Source: an uncultured Verrucomicrobiae bacterium
Lineage (GTDB): Bacteria > Verrucomicrobiota > Verrucomicrobiia > Limisphaerales > UBA1100
Direction of reading: 5' to 3'
NCBI GenBank assembly: GCA_937775205.1
Contig: CALKBX010000011.1
Span: 1-56,458, forward strand
DNA length: 56,458 nucleotides
Shown piece by piece: positions 8,001 through 16,106 of this stretch. Each line of letters opens with the position of its first letter. The first letter of the stretch is position 1. The notes beneath the pieces are model-generated. The model made no database searches and had not been told where the DNA came from. It saw nothing but the letters and a program-made list of their open reading frames with translations. The position numbers were made by a program, and so were the translations under genes.

Positions 8001-9873
8001 CGGCGTGAGTTTCAAGAGCCACCGCGCGGCGGGCGAAGAGAAAAGCGAATTCCTCGCCAGCACCGACAACTGGTTTCGCCCCACGCAAATCAAGACCGGC
8101 CCCGACGGCGCGTTGTACATCGCCGATATGTACCGGCTCGTCATCGAGCATCCCGAGTGGATTCCCTCCGCGATGCAAAGCCGCGTGGACCTCCGCGCCG
8201 GCCACGACAAGGGGCGCATTTGGCGCATCGTTCTAAAAGGCGCGAAGCTGCGCAAAATCCCGCCCCTCGATAAACTCCCCACCCAACAACTCGTCTTGGC
8301 CCTCGACCACCCCAACGGCTGGCAACGCGACACCGCCCAGCGATTGCTCATCGCGCGCAACGACCCCAAGAGCCACCAACTCCTCGGCTCCATCGCCGCC
8401 AACACTTTGCGCGGAAAAATCCTGCCCCAAGCGCGCATTCACGCCCTGCACACGCTCACGGGTTTGGGCGCGCTCAACAAAGAAACCCTCGCCGCCGCCC
8501 TGCGCGATGACCACGCGGCCGTCCGCGAACACGCCGTGCGTTTATGCGAAGGCGGCAATGAAGCCCTCGCCCGCCAATGCCTCACCGACAAATCCCCCCG
8601 CGTCCTCCGCCAACTCGCCTTTACCCTCGGCCAAGGCAAAGGCCAACTCGTCACCGAAGGCCTCGTTTACCTCGCCGTGCAGCATCCCAAAAATGCCGAC
8701 CTTCAGCTCGCCATCAAAAGCTCCGCTGCCCCGCACGCCGCCGCGATGTTGAAACAAATCTTTTCCCAAAAAGCCCGCCCGCCCGCCGCGCTTTCCAACC
8801 ACCTTCTCAAACTCGCCACCACCGGCGAACAACTCGACGCCCTCGCCCTCGTGCTCAATGACCTCACCCCCGCCGACCTCACCATCTTGGCCGGCCTCCT
8901 CGACGCCCTCCACGCCCGCGGCCAAACTCTCATCGATTTCCAAAAGACCGCACCGCCCAAACTCAAAGCCGCGCTCAACAAAACTACAGCCCTTTTCAAA
9001 CACGCCCGCGCCACCGCCGCCAATCCGAACGCCACCACTGCTGAGCGGCAAGCCGCCATCCCCCTTCTCGCCCGCGGCCTCGAACCCATCGATGCCGACA
9101 AAAAAACCCTCGTCCAACTGCTCGCCGCCGAGCACCCGCCCGCGCTTCAAAAAACCGCCTTCGCCACGTTGCGAAAAGTTCACCAACCCCATTTGGTCAG
9201 CGCCCTGCTCGGTAGTTGGAAAACCTTCACCCCCGCCATCCGCGCCGAAGCCATTGAAACACTCCTCACCCGCCCCGCGTGGACGCAAGCCCTCCTCGCT
9301 GCGCTCGAGAAAGGCGATTTGGCCGCGAACCAAATCAGCCCCGCCCACCGCCAAAAATTCACCAAACACACCGACGCCACCCTCCGCGCGCGCGCCACCC
9401 AACTCTTCGGCAAAGTCGACCCCAACCGCGCCAAAGTCATCGCCCGCTACGCCGACATCGCGAAGCTCAAAGGCAACGCCGAGGACGGCGCGTTCCTGTT
9501 CAAAGCCAACTGCGCCGTTTGCCATCGTTTCAAAAACCAAGGCAACCCCGTCGGCCCGGACCCCGCCCTCTTCGCCGCCAAGCCCACCGCCGATTGGCTG
9601 ATTGCCATCCTCGATCCCAACCGCGCCGTGGAAGACAAATACGTCGGCTACGTCATCATCAACCGCAACGCCACCGCGCACACCGGCGTCATCACCGCCG
9701 AGACCCCCACCAGCCTCACCCTCCGCACCGCCATCGGCGCCGAACAAATCATCCTCCGCGCCAACATCAAAACCCTCCAAAGCACCGGCCTCTCCCTAAT
9801 GCCCCCCGGCCTTGAAGCCGCGCTGCCGCCCGCCGCGATGGCCGATTTGCTAGCGTATCTGCGCGGAGAGTGA
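5092..9873 (+). CDS. Secreted multidomain protein: polysaccharide deacetylase, VCBS/FG-GAP, PVC-type propeller dehydrogenase, HEAT-like, cytochrome c
   Basis: This 1593-residue protein has a Sec signal peptide (residues 1-18). Residues about 45-345 are a NodB-type polysaccharide deacetylase: GIDD with Asp68/69, HTLTH (His123, His127), RMPCC and VFHPHGW (His309, His311). About 365-640 has FG-GAP/VCBS calcium-type repeats (DLDNDGFMDVVIAN, DLNGDGFDDIVF). About 675-1075 is the propeller (membrane-bound dehydrogenase) domain typical of PVC bacteria. About 1080-1430 is helical and HEAT-like. The C-terminus is a PVC-type c-haem domain with CAVCH at 1474-1478. It probably acts in the periplasm or at the cell surface on polysaccharide, passing electrons through the haem. 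The substrate is unknown. Bases about 6290-6750 are clearly AT-richer than the rest. Confidence 0.8.
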   Translation: MNSVRLLLLLAFTIPALAQTHVPKSSANRLVYLDDPSPFYPHRDFPKLITPQWVGEEGVEAVVTLGIDDMRAAAGYEKFLRPILERLKKIDGRAPVSIMTCRIAPDDKQVQAWLAEGVSIEVHTLTHPCPLLQKGNFVQAANVVHGGVDLLSQIKGNKPVAYRMPCCDSMNSLSPRFFAEIFNKTSADGRFLKIDSSVFNITTSKDKSLPREWVLDKDGTERFAKYLPRKATPKHRKGMRTMGSYVGTIEDYPYPYVVNRLCWEFPCTVPSDWEAQNLIGSQNPQLLEDWKRALDVTVRKQGVMNLVFHPHGWSSSEQLVALIDYAQKTYGKKVKFLNFKECAERLEKNLLKGNPLRDKRGWDNGVRIVDLDNDGFMDVVIANKERKITRQWKPKESKWRETKTPFELSFVLGHKTIAGKALVPDGKFPQKILQALRGLHSNESAKMGVLSKGGGAVIFTSSIGPVVPTVFKWEFIKGEWVWGTGSLPFDFDDVFMFRDVDNDGVCELISAEYEIDKQNSKLTGKMSETMIHKWNPKRKGWERLPFNIPGNVTIFNEVGREPSLRFIDLNGDGFDDIVFSNEKRWGVYLWETRVNPGLGWKPGWTMAREGKRGDKDAIPMISRGGKHPNNGAWFHSGHLWVQNEDTAHLPDVVDRRSFKQLLDFGGPKAKEPEESRRCFQVREGFEVQLVASEPQVRDPVAFDWGADGKLWVAEMGDYPSGIDGKGKRGGVVRWLEDADGDGRYEKSTVFLEGLNFPNGVMPWGKGVLISAAPDVLYAEDTTGDGRADVRRVLFTGFREGNQQHRMNGFALGLDNWIYAANGDSGGTITSKATGKRVNISGRDFRFKVTGEFEAVAGQTQFGRWRDDWGNWFGNNNPNWLWHYHVPLRYLARNPQLAVGATRRNTFSSNRCFPISAKMVRPNQPQSYGHVTSANSATPYRGGLFGKDFARSVFISEPVHNLVHREVLVPDGVSFKSHRAAGEEKSEFLASTDNWFRPTQIKTGPDGALYIADMYRLVIEHPEWIPSAMQSRVDLRAGHDKGRIWRIVLKGAKLRKIPPLDKLPTQQLVLALDHPNGWQRDTAQRLLIARNDPKSHQLLGSIAANTLRGKILPQARIHALHTLTGLGALNKETLAAALRDDHAAVREHAVRLCEGGNEALARQCLTDKSPRVLRQLAFTLGQGKGQLVTEGLVYLAVQHPKNADLQLAIKSSAAPHAAAMLKQIFSQKARPPAALSNHLLKLATTGEQLDALALVLNDLTPADLTILAGLLDALHARGQTLIDFQKTAPPKLKAALNKTTALFKHARATAANPNATTAERQAAIPLLARGLEPIDADKKTLVQLLAAEHPPALQKTAFATLRKVHQPHLVSALLGSWKTFTPAIRAEAIETLLTRPAWTQALLAALEKGDLAANQISPAHRQKFTKHTDATLRARATQLFGKVDPNRAKVIARYADIAKLKGNAEDGAFLFKANCAVCHRFKNQGNPVGPDPALFAAKPTADWLIAILDPNRAVEDKYVGYVIINRNATAHTGVITAETPTSLTLRTAIGAEQIILRANIKTLQSTGLSLMPPGLEAALPPAAMADLLAYLRGE

Positions 9874-9901
9874 TTGATTCCAATCCCGTTTTTTTAACCG
9901 C

Positions 9902-9952
9902 AGAGACACAGAGAACACAGAGGCAAAAAACCTCTGTGTTCTCTGTGTCTCT
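9902..9952. repeat. Perfect 22-bp inverted repeat between convergent genes
   Basis: The arm at 9902-9923 (AGAGACACAGAGAACACAG plus AGG) is exactly complementary to 9931-9952, with a 7-base loop CAAAAAA. It is preceded by TTAACCGC. This type of accgcagagacacagag element is known to me as a dispersed repeat in environmental bacteria. Here it could also act as a bidirectional terminator between 9873 and 9988. Confidence 0.85.
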
Positions 9953-9987
9953 TTGGTGAATCCGAAAGATGAAGAAGTGAACCGCGC

Positions 9988-11517
9988 TTACTTTTTCTTT
10001 GGGCGGGGTTTGCGCGGAGGGGGGACGGGGTCTTGCTCTGGGACTTTGTATTGGGCGCGGAGGCGTTTGAGTTGGGCGAGGAGGTCGGACTGCACTTTTT
10101 TGTAGTCGCTGTTTCCATAGACGCTGGTGAGTTCGTTGGGATCTTTGCCGAGGTCGAAGAGTTCCCACTCGTCGTTTTGATAAAAGTAAATGAGTTTGTG
10201 TCGGCCGTTGGTGACACCGTAGTGGCGGGCGACGCTGTGCGCGCCGGGGAATTCGTAGTAGTGATAATAAAAATGCGTGCGCCAATCTTTCGGCGTGCGG
10301 CCCTTGAGCAGCGGTAGAATGCTGTGGCCCTGCATGGCGGCGGGGATTTTTACGCCGGCGATGTCGAGGAAGGTTTCGGCAAAGTCGAGGTTGGAAACGA
10401 TGTCGGTGTTGCGGCTACCGGGTTTTATGACGTCGGGCCAACGGACGAGTAGCGGCATGATGAGGCTTTCTTCGTACATCCAGCGTTTGTCGTACCAACC
10501 GTGGTCGCCGAGGTACCAGCCTTGATCGCTGCTGTAAATGACGATGGTGTTTTTGGCGAGGCCGCTGGCGTCGAGATAATCGAGCACGCGCCCGAGGTTG
10601 TCGTCCACGCTCTGCACGCAGCGGAGGTAATCCTTGATGTAGCGCTGGTATTTCCATTTCACCAATTCTCGGCCTTGGAGGTTGGCTTTGCGGAAGGCTT
10701 CGTTTTTGGGGCCGTAGGCGGCGTCCCAAATTTTCTTTTGGGCGGCGTTGAGGTTGTTGGGGCCGGCGTTGAGCTTGAGGTCGTTGGGGCTGAGATGGCG
10801 CGCGACGGTCATCGCCTGTTTGTGGGCGGCGGAAGTGCGGCCTTCGTAATCATCCCACAATGTTTCCGGCTCGGGGATGGTCTCGCCATCGAACATATTC
10901 AAATACTTGGGGCCCGGCTGCCAGTTGCGATGCGGCGCTTTGTGTTGGTACATCAACATAAATGGTTTAGATGTGTCGCGATCATTCTTGAGCCACGCGA
11001 GGGCTTTGTCGGTGATGATGTCGGTCGTGTAACCGGTGTGCTTGACGGTGACGACGTTGCCGTCCGCGTTCGTCGTTTTCATCGGCGGATTGTAATACGG
11101 CCCCTGGCCGACGAGCACATCGAAATAATCAAACCCCGTCGGCGTGCTTTTTAAATGCCATTTGCCAATCATCGCCGTGGCGTAGCCAGCCTTGCCGAGC
11201 AGTTTTGGAAAGGTCATTTGCGCGCCATCGAACGTGAGGCCGTTGCGGAAGTAACCGTTGAGGTGATTATATTTGCCGGTGAGAATCACCGCGCGGCTCG
11301 GCCCGCAAATGGAATTGCTCACATAACATTTCTCAAAAAGCATCCCCTCCTTGGCCAGGCGATCCATGTGAGGCGTGGTGTTTATCTTCGAGCCATAAGC
11401 GCTAATGGCATGCGCCGCGTGGTCGTCGGTGAAGACAAACAAAATATTTGGTCGTTGCGCGGCGGAGAGTGACGGCAGCAGAAGCAGCCCCAACAGGAAA
11501 AAGAAAATGCGTTTCAT
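9988..11517 (-). CDS. Secreted sulfatase (formylglycine type)
   Basis: This 509-residue member of the alkaline-phosphatase superfamily hydrolyses sulfate esters, most likely on polysaccharides. The signal peptide spans residues 1-20. Metal-binding TDDH is at about 30-33. The activation motif CGPSR starts at Cys71, which a formylglycine-generating enzyme would convert. Further family blocks include [23 protein letters not shown] and [18 protein letters not shown]. The ending ([10 protein letters not shown]) is basic. Sequence and length fit the choline/heparan-sulfatase-like group common in PVC bacteria; exact specificity cannot be read. It is convergent with the deacetylase/cytochrome protein, both pointing to use of sulfated and modified polysaccharides. 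Confidence 0.92.
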   Translation of the reverse strand: MKRIFFFLLGLLLLPSLSAAQRPNILFVFTDDHAAHAISAYGSKINTTPHMDRLAKEGMLFEKCYVSNSICGPSRAVILTGKYNHLNGYFRNGLTFDGAQMTFPKLLGKAGYATAMIGKWHLKSTPTGFDYFDVLVGQGPYYNPPMKTTNADGNVVTVKHTGYTTDIITDKALAWLKNDRDTSKPFMLMYQHKAPHRNWQPGPKYLNMFDGETIPEPETLWDDYEGRTSAAHKQAMTVARHLSPNDLKLNAGPNNLNAAQKKIWDAAYGPKNEAFRKANLQGRELVKWKYQRYIKDYLRCVQSVDDNLGRVLDYLDASGLAKNTIVIYSSDQGWYLGDHGWYDKRWMYEESLIMPLLVRWPDVIKPGSRNTDIVSNLDFAETFLDIAGVKIPAAMQGHSILPLLKGRTPKDWRTHFYYHYYEFPGAHSVARHYGVTNGRHKLIYFYQNDEWELFDLGKDPNELTSVYGNSDYKKVQSDLLAQLKRLRAQYKVPEQDPVPPPRKPRPKKK

Positions 11518-11542
11518 AACAACTGGTGTGGCACCCAGTTAA

Positions 11543-11885
11543 TCAGTGAATCGCGCAGAAGGCAAGCCGGTTAATCCGTGGCCGAGATGCATCGGTTGCC
11601 GGTTCGGCCTCGTCATTTTTGGGCACGAGCTTGACGAGCACGAAGCCGGCGAGCGTCCAGCCCACGAGATGATCGAACACCACGAAGCCGGTGAAGGAAT
11701 TGGAAAAGGCCTACCACGACCAGTTGAGGAGGATGGCGGTGACGATGGCGAACAGCGCGAAGAACACCGTGACGCCCACGCGACAGCCCGTGGCCGAGTG
11801 CGAGAGTTTGGTGAGTAAAAACGTGACGAACAGCGCGCCGAGGAATGAGCGGGAGTTTATAGTGCGTTTGGGTGATCCGGTTCAT
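11543..11885 (-). pseudogene. Small membrane protein, broken by a frameshift and an in-frame TAG
   Basis: On the minus strand, ATG at 11885 starts MNRITQTHYKLPL. After a one-base shift near 11845 the reading becomes FLGALFVTFLLTKLSHSATG, then VTVFFALFAIVTAILLNWSW, and meets TAG at 11713-11711. The same frame continues open with AFSNSFTGFVVFDHLVGWTL and AGFVLVKLVPKNDEAEP to a TGA at 11543. Two or three membrane segments and a charged tail are clear. The pattern suggests a decayed or mis-sequenced gene of about 113 codons downstream of the PnuC-like gene. The family was not recognised. Confidence 0.5.
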
Positions 11886-11936
11886 CCAGCATCGGCGTGG
11901 AAGCTACTTCAGTTTGCGGCGAATGTCGATCTTGCG

Positions 11937-12215
11937 TCAGACGGTCTCCGGTTTGGCTTCGTCGGCCTTTTCGGATTCGTGCGCCCACTTTTGCCAACCT
12001 CGAAATTGCAGCAGCATCACCACCACGCTGCAAAGCATGTTGGCGAGGCTTTCGGTCATGAAACCGTAGCTGAACCAGAAAGTGTTCGCGCCAATTCCCA
12101 TCACGAATCCGAGGCGATTGCGGTTGCCTAGCAAATAAAGGGAAAGAAAAGTAAACCCCATCGCCGCCCAGTCGCAGCCGTAATATTGAAACACTTGTTC
12201 GTGCAGATAATCCAT
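11937..12215 (-). CDS. Small PnuC-like membrane protein
   Basis: The ATG at 12215 gives a 92-residue protein, MDYLHEQVFQYYGCDWAAMG. It has two or three membrane segments; the central FTFLSLYLLGNRNRLGFVMG and ANTFWFSYGF resemble a half-length nicotinamide riboside transporter (PnuC) core. It ends in an acidic tail (HESEKADEAKPETV). Full PnuC proteins are about twice this length, so a shortened or dimeric relative is possible, and transport of a vitamin is only an inference. The TTG start at 12239 lies inside a repeat and is rejected. Confidence 0.6.
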   Translation of the reverse strand: MDYLHEQVFQYYGCDWAAMGFTFLSLYLLGNRNRLGFVMGIGANTFWFSYGFMTESLANMLCSVVVMLLQFRGWQKWAHESEKADEAKPETV

Positions 12216-12230
12216 AGCGCGGGGATTGTT

Positions 12231-12278
12231 AACCGCCAAGGAGCCAAGACGCCAAGTTCATTTTTCACCTTGGCGGTT
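12231..12278. repeat. Inverted repeat, aaccgccaag family, copy 1
   Basis: AACCGCCAAG at 12231-12240 is exactly complementary to CTTGGCGGTT at 12269-12278. The spacer contains a further GCCAAG unit pair. An A-rich run follows. It lies between divergent genes and resembles the copy at 13672-13735. Confidence 0.75.
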
Positions 12279-12323
12279 CAAAAAAAACTTTCCAATCGTT
12301 GGCAACTCCCTCAACCTTTCTCA

Positions 12324-13664
12324 ATGCTACGCATCAGTCGTCGACAAGTAATCAAAGCCGGCGCGGCTTCCGCGTTTGCGTTTAACTTTTTTCCTTCACG
12401 CGTCTTTGGCGCAAACGCGCGTATTGCCGTGGCCGGCATCGGCGCGGGCGGCAAGGGCACGGCGGATGTCAATGGCTCCGCTGCGGCGGGCGCGGATATC
12501 GTCGCGCTTTGCGATGTGGATCCACGGCGCGGCGCGGGGTCGTTCAAAAAATATCCGAAAGCAAAAGTGTTTTCCGACTTCCGCGTGATGCTCGATAAAA
12601 TGGGCAAGAGCATCGATGCCTGCACCATCTCCACCCCCGACCACACCCACGCCGTGGCCACGATGAAGGCGATGCAAATGGGCAAACATTGTTACACGCA
12701 AAAGCCACTCACGCACAACGTTTGGGAAGCGCGCGAGTTGGTGAAGCAAGCCGCGGCCAGCGAGGTGGTTACGCAAATGGGCAACCAAGCGCACGCCGCT
12801 GAACCCATCCGGCGCGTTGTCGAGCTCGTGCGCGCGGGCATCATTGGCGATGTCACCGAGGCGCACGTGTGGACCAACCGCCCTGTTTGGCCGCAAGGCA
12901 TGGCGGCGAGACCGCCCAAGGCGCCGGTGCCCGCGAATGTGGATTGGGATTTGTGGCTCGGCCCCGCGCCATTTCGCGAATACGGCGAGGGCTATGTGCC
13001 ATTCAAATGGCGCGGTTGGTGGGATTTCGGCACGGGCGCGCTGGGTGATATGGCGTGTCACTTAATGGATATGGCGTGGTGGAGTCTCGAGCTCGGCGTG
13101 CCCACGCACGTGGAGGCGCGGCACGGCGGCAGCACAAAAGAAAGCCCGCCCAAATGGGCCGTCATCGATTATCAATTCCCCGCGCGCGGGAAGCGTCCGC
13201 CGGTGAAGCTCGTTTGGTACGATGGCAAAAAAGACGGCGTTCAAAACGCGCCCTCCAAGGAAACTACCGGCGGTGTGGAAATGGCGAAGGGCGGCCGACA
13301 AGGCAGCCACGGCTCAATGCTTGTGGGCACGAAGGGGAAACTTTTTTTCAACCGGTTCCGCAATAGTTGGAAAGTCACCGGCCGCGCAGCCGACGAAGTG
13401 GCGCACATTGAAAAAACCACCCCGCGCACCATCCCGCGCGTGAAGAGCAACTACACCGAATGGCTCGATGCCGCCGCTGGCAAAGGCCACGCGCCGCTGA
13501 GCCGTTTCGAAATTGCCGGCCCGTTTACCGAAGTCGTGTTGCTCGGCAACCTCGCCATCCGCGCCAACGAACCGCTCGAGTGGGACCCCAAAAAAGGCAT
13601 CGCCAAAAGCGCCAGAGCCAACCAATTTGTTCGCCGCGAATACCGCAAAGGCTGGGGGTGGTAA
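12324..13664 (+). CDS. Gfo/Idh/MocA-family oxidoreductase with Tat signal, copy 1
   Basis: The ATG at 12324 gives MLRISRRQVIKAGAASAFAF, a clear twin-arginine signal, so upstream in-frame starts are rejected. The 446-residue protein has the Rossmann NAD(P) motif AVAGIGAGGKG near residue 36, the STPDHTHA block and the QKPLTHNVWEA block with the conserved Lys. A C-terminal Gfo/Idh substrate domain follows (FKWRGWWDFGTGALGDMACH). Tat export suggests that the folded, cofactor-loaded enzyme works in the periplasm on sugars or sugar acids. The substrate is unknown. It is followed by a close paralogue at 13797. Confidence 0.88.
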   Translation: MLRISRRQVIKAGAASAFAFNFFPSRVFGANARIAVAGIGAGGKGTADVNGSAAAGADIVALCDVDPRRGAGSFKKYPKAKVFSDFRVMLDKMGKSIDACTISTPDHTHAVATMKAMQMGKHCYTQKPLTHNVWEARELVKQAAASEVVTQMGNQAHAAEPIRRVVELVRAGIIGDVTEAHVWTNRPVWPQGMAARPPKAPVPANVDWDLWLGPAPFREYGEGYVPFKWRGWWDFGTGALGDMACHLMDMAWWSLELGVPTHVEARHGGSTKESPPKWAVIDYQFPARGKRPPVKLVWYDGKKDGVQNAPSKETTGGVEMAKGGRQGSHGSMLVGTKGKLFFNRFRNSWKVTGRAADEVAHIEKTTPRTIPRVKSNYTEWLDAAAGKGHAPLSRFEIAGPFTEVVLLGNLAIRANEPLEWDPKKGIAKSARANQFVRREYRKGWGW

Positions 13665-13671
13665 ATTGAGT

Positions 13672-13735
13672 GAACCGCCAAGACACAAATACGCCCAGAA
13701 AAGATAAACTTGGCGTCTTGGCGACTTGGCGGTTC
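13672..13735. repeat. Inverted repeat, aaccgccaag family, copy 2
   Basis: GAACCGCCAAG at 13672-13682 is exactly complementary to CTTGGCGGTTC at 13725-13735. The inner part repeats CTTGGCGTCTTGGCGA. It lies between the two paralogous oxidoreductase genes, beginning 8 bases after the first stop, and may form a hairpin in the transcript. Confidence 0.8.
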
Positions 13736-13796
13736 AACAAAAAAACCCTTGCGCATCCTCGCGCACAACCGATACTCGTCCGACACACACATTCTC

Positions 13797-15161
13797 ATGT
13801 CACACAAAACATTTATTAAATCCTACACCCGACGCGACATCCTCAAGGCTGGCGCGGCCTCGGCCATCGCGGTGAACTTTCTCCCCTCCCGCGTTTTCGG
13901 CGCTAATGAACGCCTCGCCGTCGCCGGCATCGGCGTGGGCGGCAAAGGCAGCAGCGACATCAACGGCGCGGGTAAAATCGGAGAGGTGGTTGCGCTTTGT
14001 GATGTGGACTTCCGGCGTGGCGGCGGCGCGGCCAAGAATTTTCCCAAGGCAAAAAAGTTTACCGACTTCCGTGAGATGCTCGACAAGATGGGCAAGGAGA
14101 TCGACGCCTGCACCGTGTCCACCCCCGACCACACGCACGCTCCCGCCGCCATCCGCGCGATGCGCCAGGGAATTCATGTTTACTGCCAAAAACCGCTGAC
14201 CCACACCGTTTGGGAAGCACGCCAAATGCGCCTCGAGGCGAAGAAAAATAACGTGTGCACCCAAATGGGAAACCAAGGCACCTCGATGACCGGTATGCGC
14301 GAAGGCGTTGAGGCATTGTGGGCGGGCGTCATTGGCGAAATCAAGGAATGCCACGTGTGGACTAACCGCCCCGTGTGGCCCCAAGCGCCGGGTATTACCA
14401 AGGCATTACCCGAGCAAGCCGTGCCCGATACCGTCGATTGGGATTCCTTCATTGGCCCGGCCAAGATGCGCCCGTACAACGCCGGTTATCATCCCTTCAA
14501 ATGGCGCGGCTGGTGGGACTACGGCACCGGCGCAATGGGCGATATGGCTTGCCACACTGCCAACCTCGCTTATATGGGCTGCAGCCTCACGCAACCCACT
14601 TGGGTGGAGCCCATCACCGTCGGCCCTATCAACCCCGAGACCTTTCCCGCGTGGGCCGTGATCAAACTAAAATTCCCCGCCATCAAAGGCCGCGGTTCGG
14701 TTGATTTCTTTTGGTACGAAGGCAAACAAAATGGCAAAAAGAAACTGCCCCCCGCCGAGCTCTTCCACGGCAACAACCCCCCCGGAAGCGGCTCGCTGAT
14801 TGTCGGCACCAAAGGCATATTATACTCACCCAACGATTACGGCGCCGCGTGGAAACTCCTCCCCGTGCCCGGCGGCAAAGCAGCGCCGGAATTTAAGAAA
14901 CCCGATCCCGTGCTCGCCCGCAACAACAAAGGCGACGTGGGCATGAAAATCGAGTGGGCCGAAGCCATCAAGGCCAACAACCCCGAACTCGCCCTCTCCA
15001 ATTTCAACCACGCCGGCAACTTCACCGAAGCCATTCTTTTGGGCAATATCGCAATGCGCGTCGGGGAAGGCTTTGATTGGAACGCAAAGAAACTCCAATC
15101 CTCAAACCCAAAAGCCACCGCCTTCGCCACCAAAGACTACCGCAAAGGTTGGGAAATTTAA
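13797..15161 (+). CDS. Gfo/Idh/MocA-family oxidoreductase with Tat signal, copy 2
   Basis: The ATG at 13797 gives a 454-residue protein starting MSHKTFIKSYTRRDILKAGA, a twin-arginine signal. It shares the NAD(P) motif AVAGIGVGGKG, STPDHTHA, QKPLTHTVWEA and FKWRGWWDYGTGAMGDMACH with the upstream gene. The two are clearly a tandem duplication that has diverged. It is probably a periplasmic sugar dehydrogenase or related NAD(P)-dependent enzyme. A small secreted protein gene starts two bases after its stop, so they are likely co-transcribed. Confidence 0.88.
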   Translation: MSHKTFIKSYTRRDILKAGAASAIAVNFLPSRVFGANERLAVAGIGVGGKGSSDINGAGKIGEVVALCDVDFRRGGGAAKNFPKAKKFTDFREMLDKMGKEIDACTVSTPDHTHAPAAIRAMRQGIHVYCQKPLTHTVWEARQMRLEAKKNNVCTQMGNQGTSMTGMREGVEALWAGVIGEIKECHVWTNRPVWPQAPGITKALPEQAVPDTVDWDSFIGPAKMRPYNAGYHPFKWRGWWDYGTGAMGDMACHTANLAYMGCSLTQPTWVEPITVGPINPETFPAWAVIKLKFPAIKGRGSVDFFWYEGKQNGKKKLPPAELFHGNNPPGSGSLIVGTKGILYSPNDYGAAWKLLPVPGGKAAPEFKKPDPVLARNNKGDVGMKIEWAEAIKANNPELALSNFNHAGNFTEAILLGNIAMRVGEGFDWNAKKLQSSNPKATAFATKDYRKGWEI

Positions 15162-15163
15162 CG

Positions 15164-15870
15164 ATGAGACGCAAAATTATTTGCCACTTTCACACTCGCC
15201 CTCGGCCTTACGGTCTTTGGCGCGGATAAAAAATCGCCACCCGTCGCCGGCACGTACAAAGGCAAAATTGAAGGCGAACTCGCTACCGCCATCCTCAAGG
15301 CCGATGGCTCCATCATCGTGTGGCCCAGCGCCGAGCGACCCAAGTTCACAATGCGCGGCAAATGGAAGCGCGATGGCAACACCCTCACCGCCAAGCTCAA
15401 AGACCCCACCGGCGACGAAGGCACGGTGGTGTTCACAGTGGACAACGGCGACCTCGTGCTGGTGAAAGTCATATTGCCCGATGGCGAAGTGGAAGAGCAC
15501 GGCGCGCCACAATTCAAGCGCAACAAACGATTGGCCGACAAAGGCCCCGCCGGCGTGTACGTCGGCTGGTTTGATAATGAGCATCTTTCCGTGCAAGTGA
15601 AACCCGATGGTTCATTCACAGTCATTCCTGCTGATGATTTGAAAGGCGGCCCCATCTTATGTCGGCAAATGGAAAGTCACCGAGCGCGGCCTGCGCGCCA
15701 CCGTGACTTCCAAGGACGAAGAGGGCGAAGAAGAAGCCACTGTGGAATTTGTCACCACCGCCACCGGCTTGGCGATCATCAAAGTGGCTCACCACGGCGA
15801 TGGCGAAGTGGAAACCTTCGACACCCGCCTCAAACGCCAAAAGCGCGGCAAAGCCAGCAAAAAGAATTAG
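15164..15870 (+). CDS. Secreted protein with two tandem ~90-residue repeats, two frameshifts
   Basis: The ATG at 15164 starts MRRKI; after a one-base shift near 15180 the signal peptide continues FATFTLALGLTVFGADKK. A second shift near 15645-15655 restores YVGKWKVTERGLRATVTSKD to the TAG at 15868. The restored protein of about 235 residues is two similar units: AGTYKGKIEGELATAILKAD with GKWKRDGNTLTAKL, and AGVYVGWFDNEHLSVQVKPD with GKWKVTERGLRATV. Each ends in a DGEVE...FKR/LKR segment. They look like small beta-barrel or lipocalin-like units, but no family was recognised. Confidence 0.6.
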
Positions 15871-15905
15871 AAAACAGACAATAACGGGTTACCCAACCTG
15901 CCTGT

Positions 15906-15941
15906 CCCCTCCTTCGCTTCGGTGTTCGGCGGGGTTTTTTT
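15906..15941 (+). terminator. Rho-independent terminator
   Basis: CCCCTCC at 15906-15912 pairs with GGCGGGG at 15928-15934 with one mismatch, followed by seven T (15935-15941). It lies 36 bases after the repeated-unit protein gene and would end the oxidoreductase operon. Confidence 0.7.
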
Positions 15942-16106
15942 GTGGGTTTTTCGGGGGAAAACAGACTTTGGCACAAGTGTTGCTCTATTTTCACAAATAC
16001 ATTCACCAAGGAGAATGACTGGCTTTTCGCGCGAAAAACGGGTAAAAACAACCGTTTTCTGCGTGCAATCCATTTGTCACCGCGGCGAAAATTACCAGCT
16101 GCACTG

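Noticed and set aside
6721..8205. Long minus-strand open frame (494 codons)
   Set aside because: It lies fully within the propeller domain of the plus-strand 5092-9873 gene, has Ala/His/Arg-rich composition and no domain; it is a GC-driven shadow.
8542..9780. Minus-strand open frame rich in Gly/Glu/Ala (412 codons)
   Set aside because: Antisense of the C-rich end of the fusion gene; composition explained by the coding strand.
11711..11713. TAG read as pyrrolysine or suppressed stop
   Set aside because: No other TAG-interrupted gene is seen and several genes end in TAG (for example 24824-24826, 43085-43087), so recoding is unlikely.
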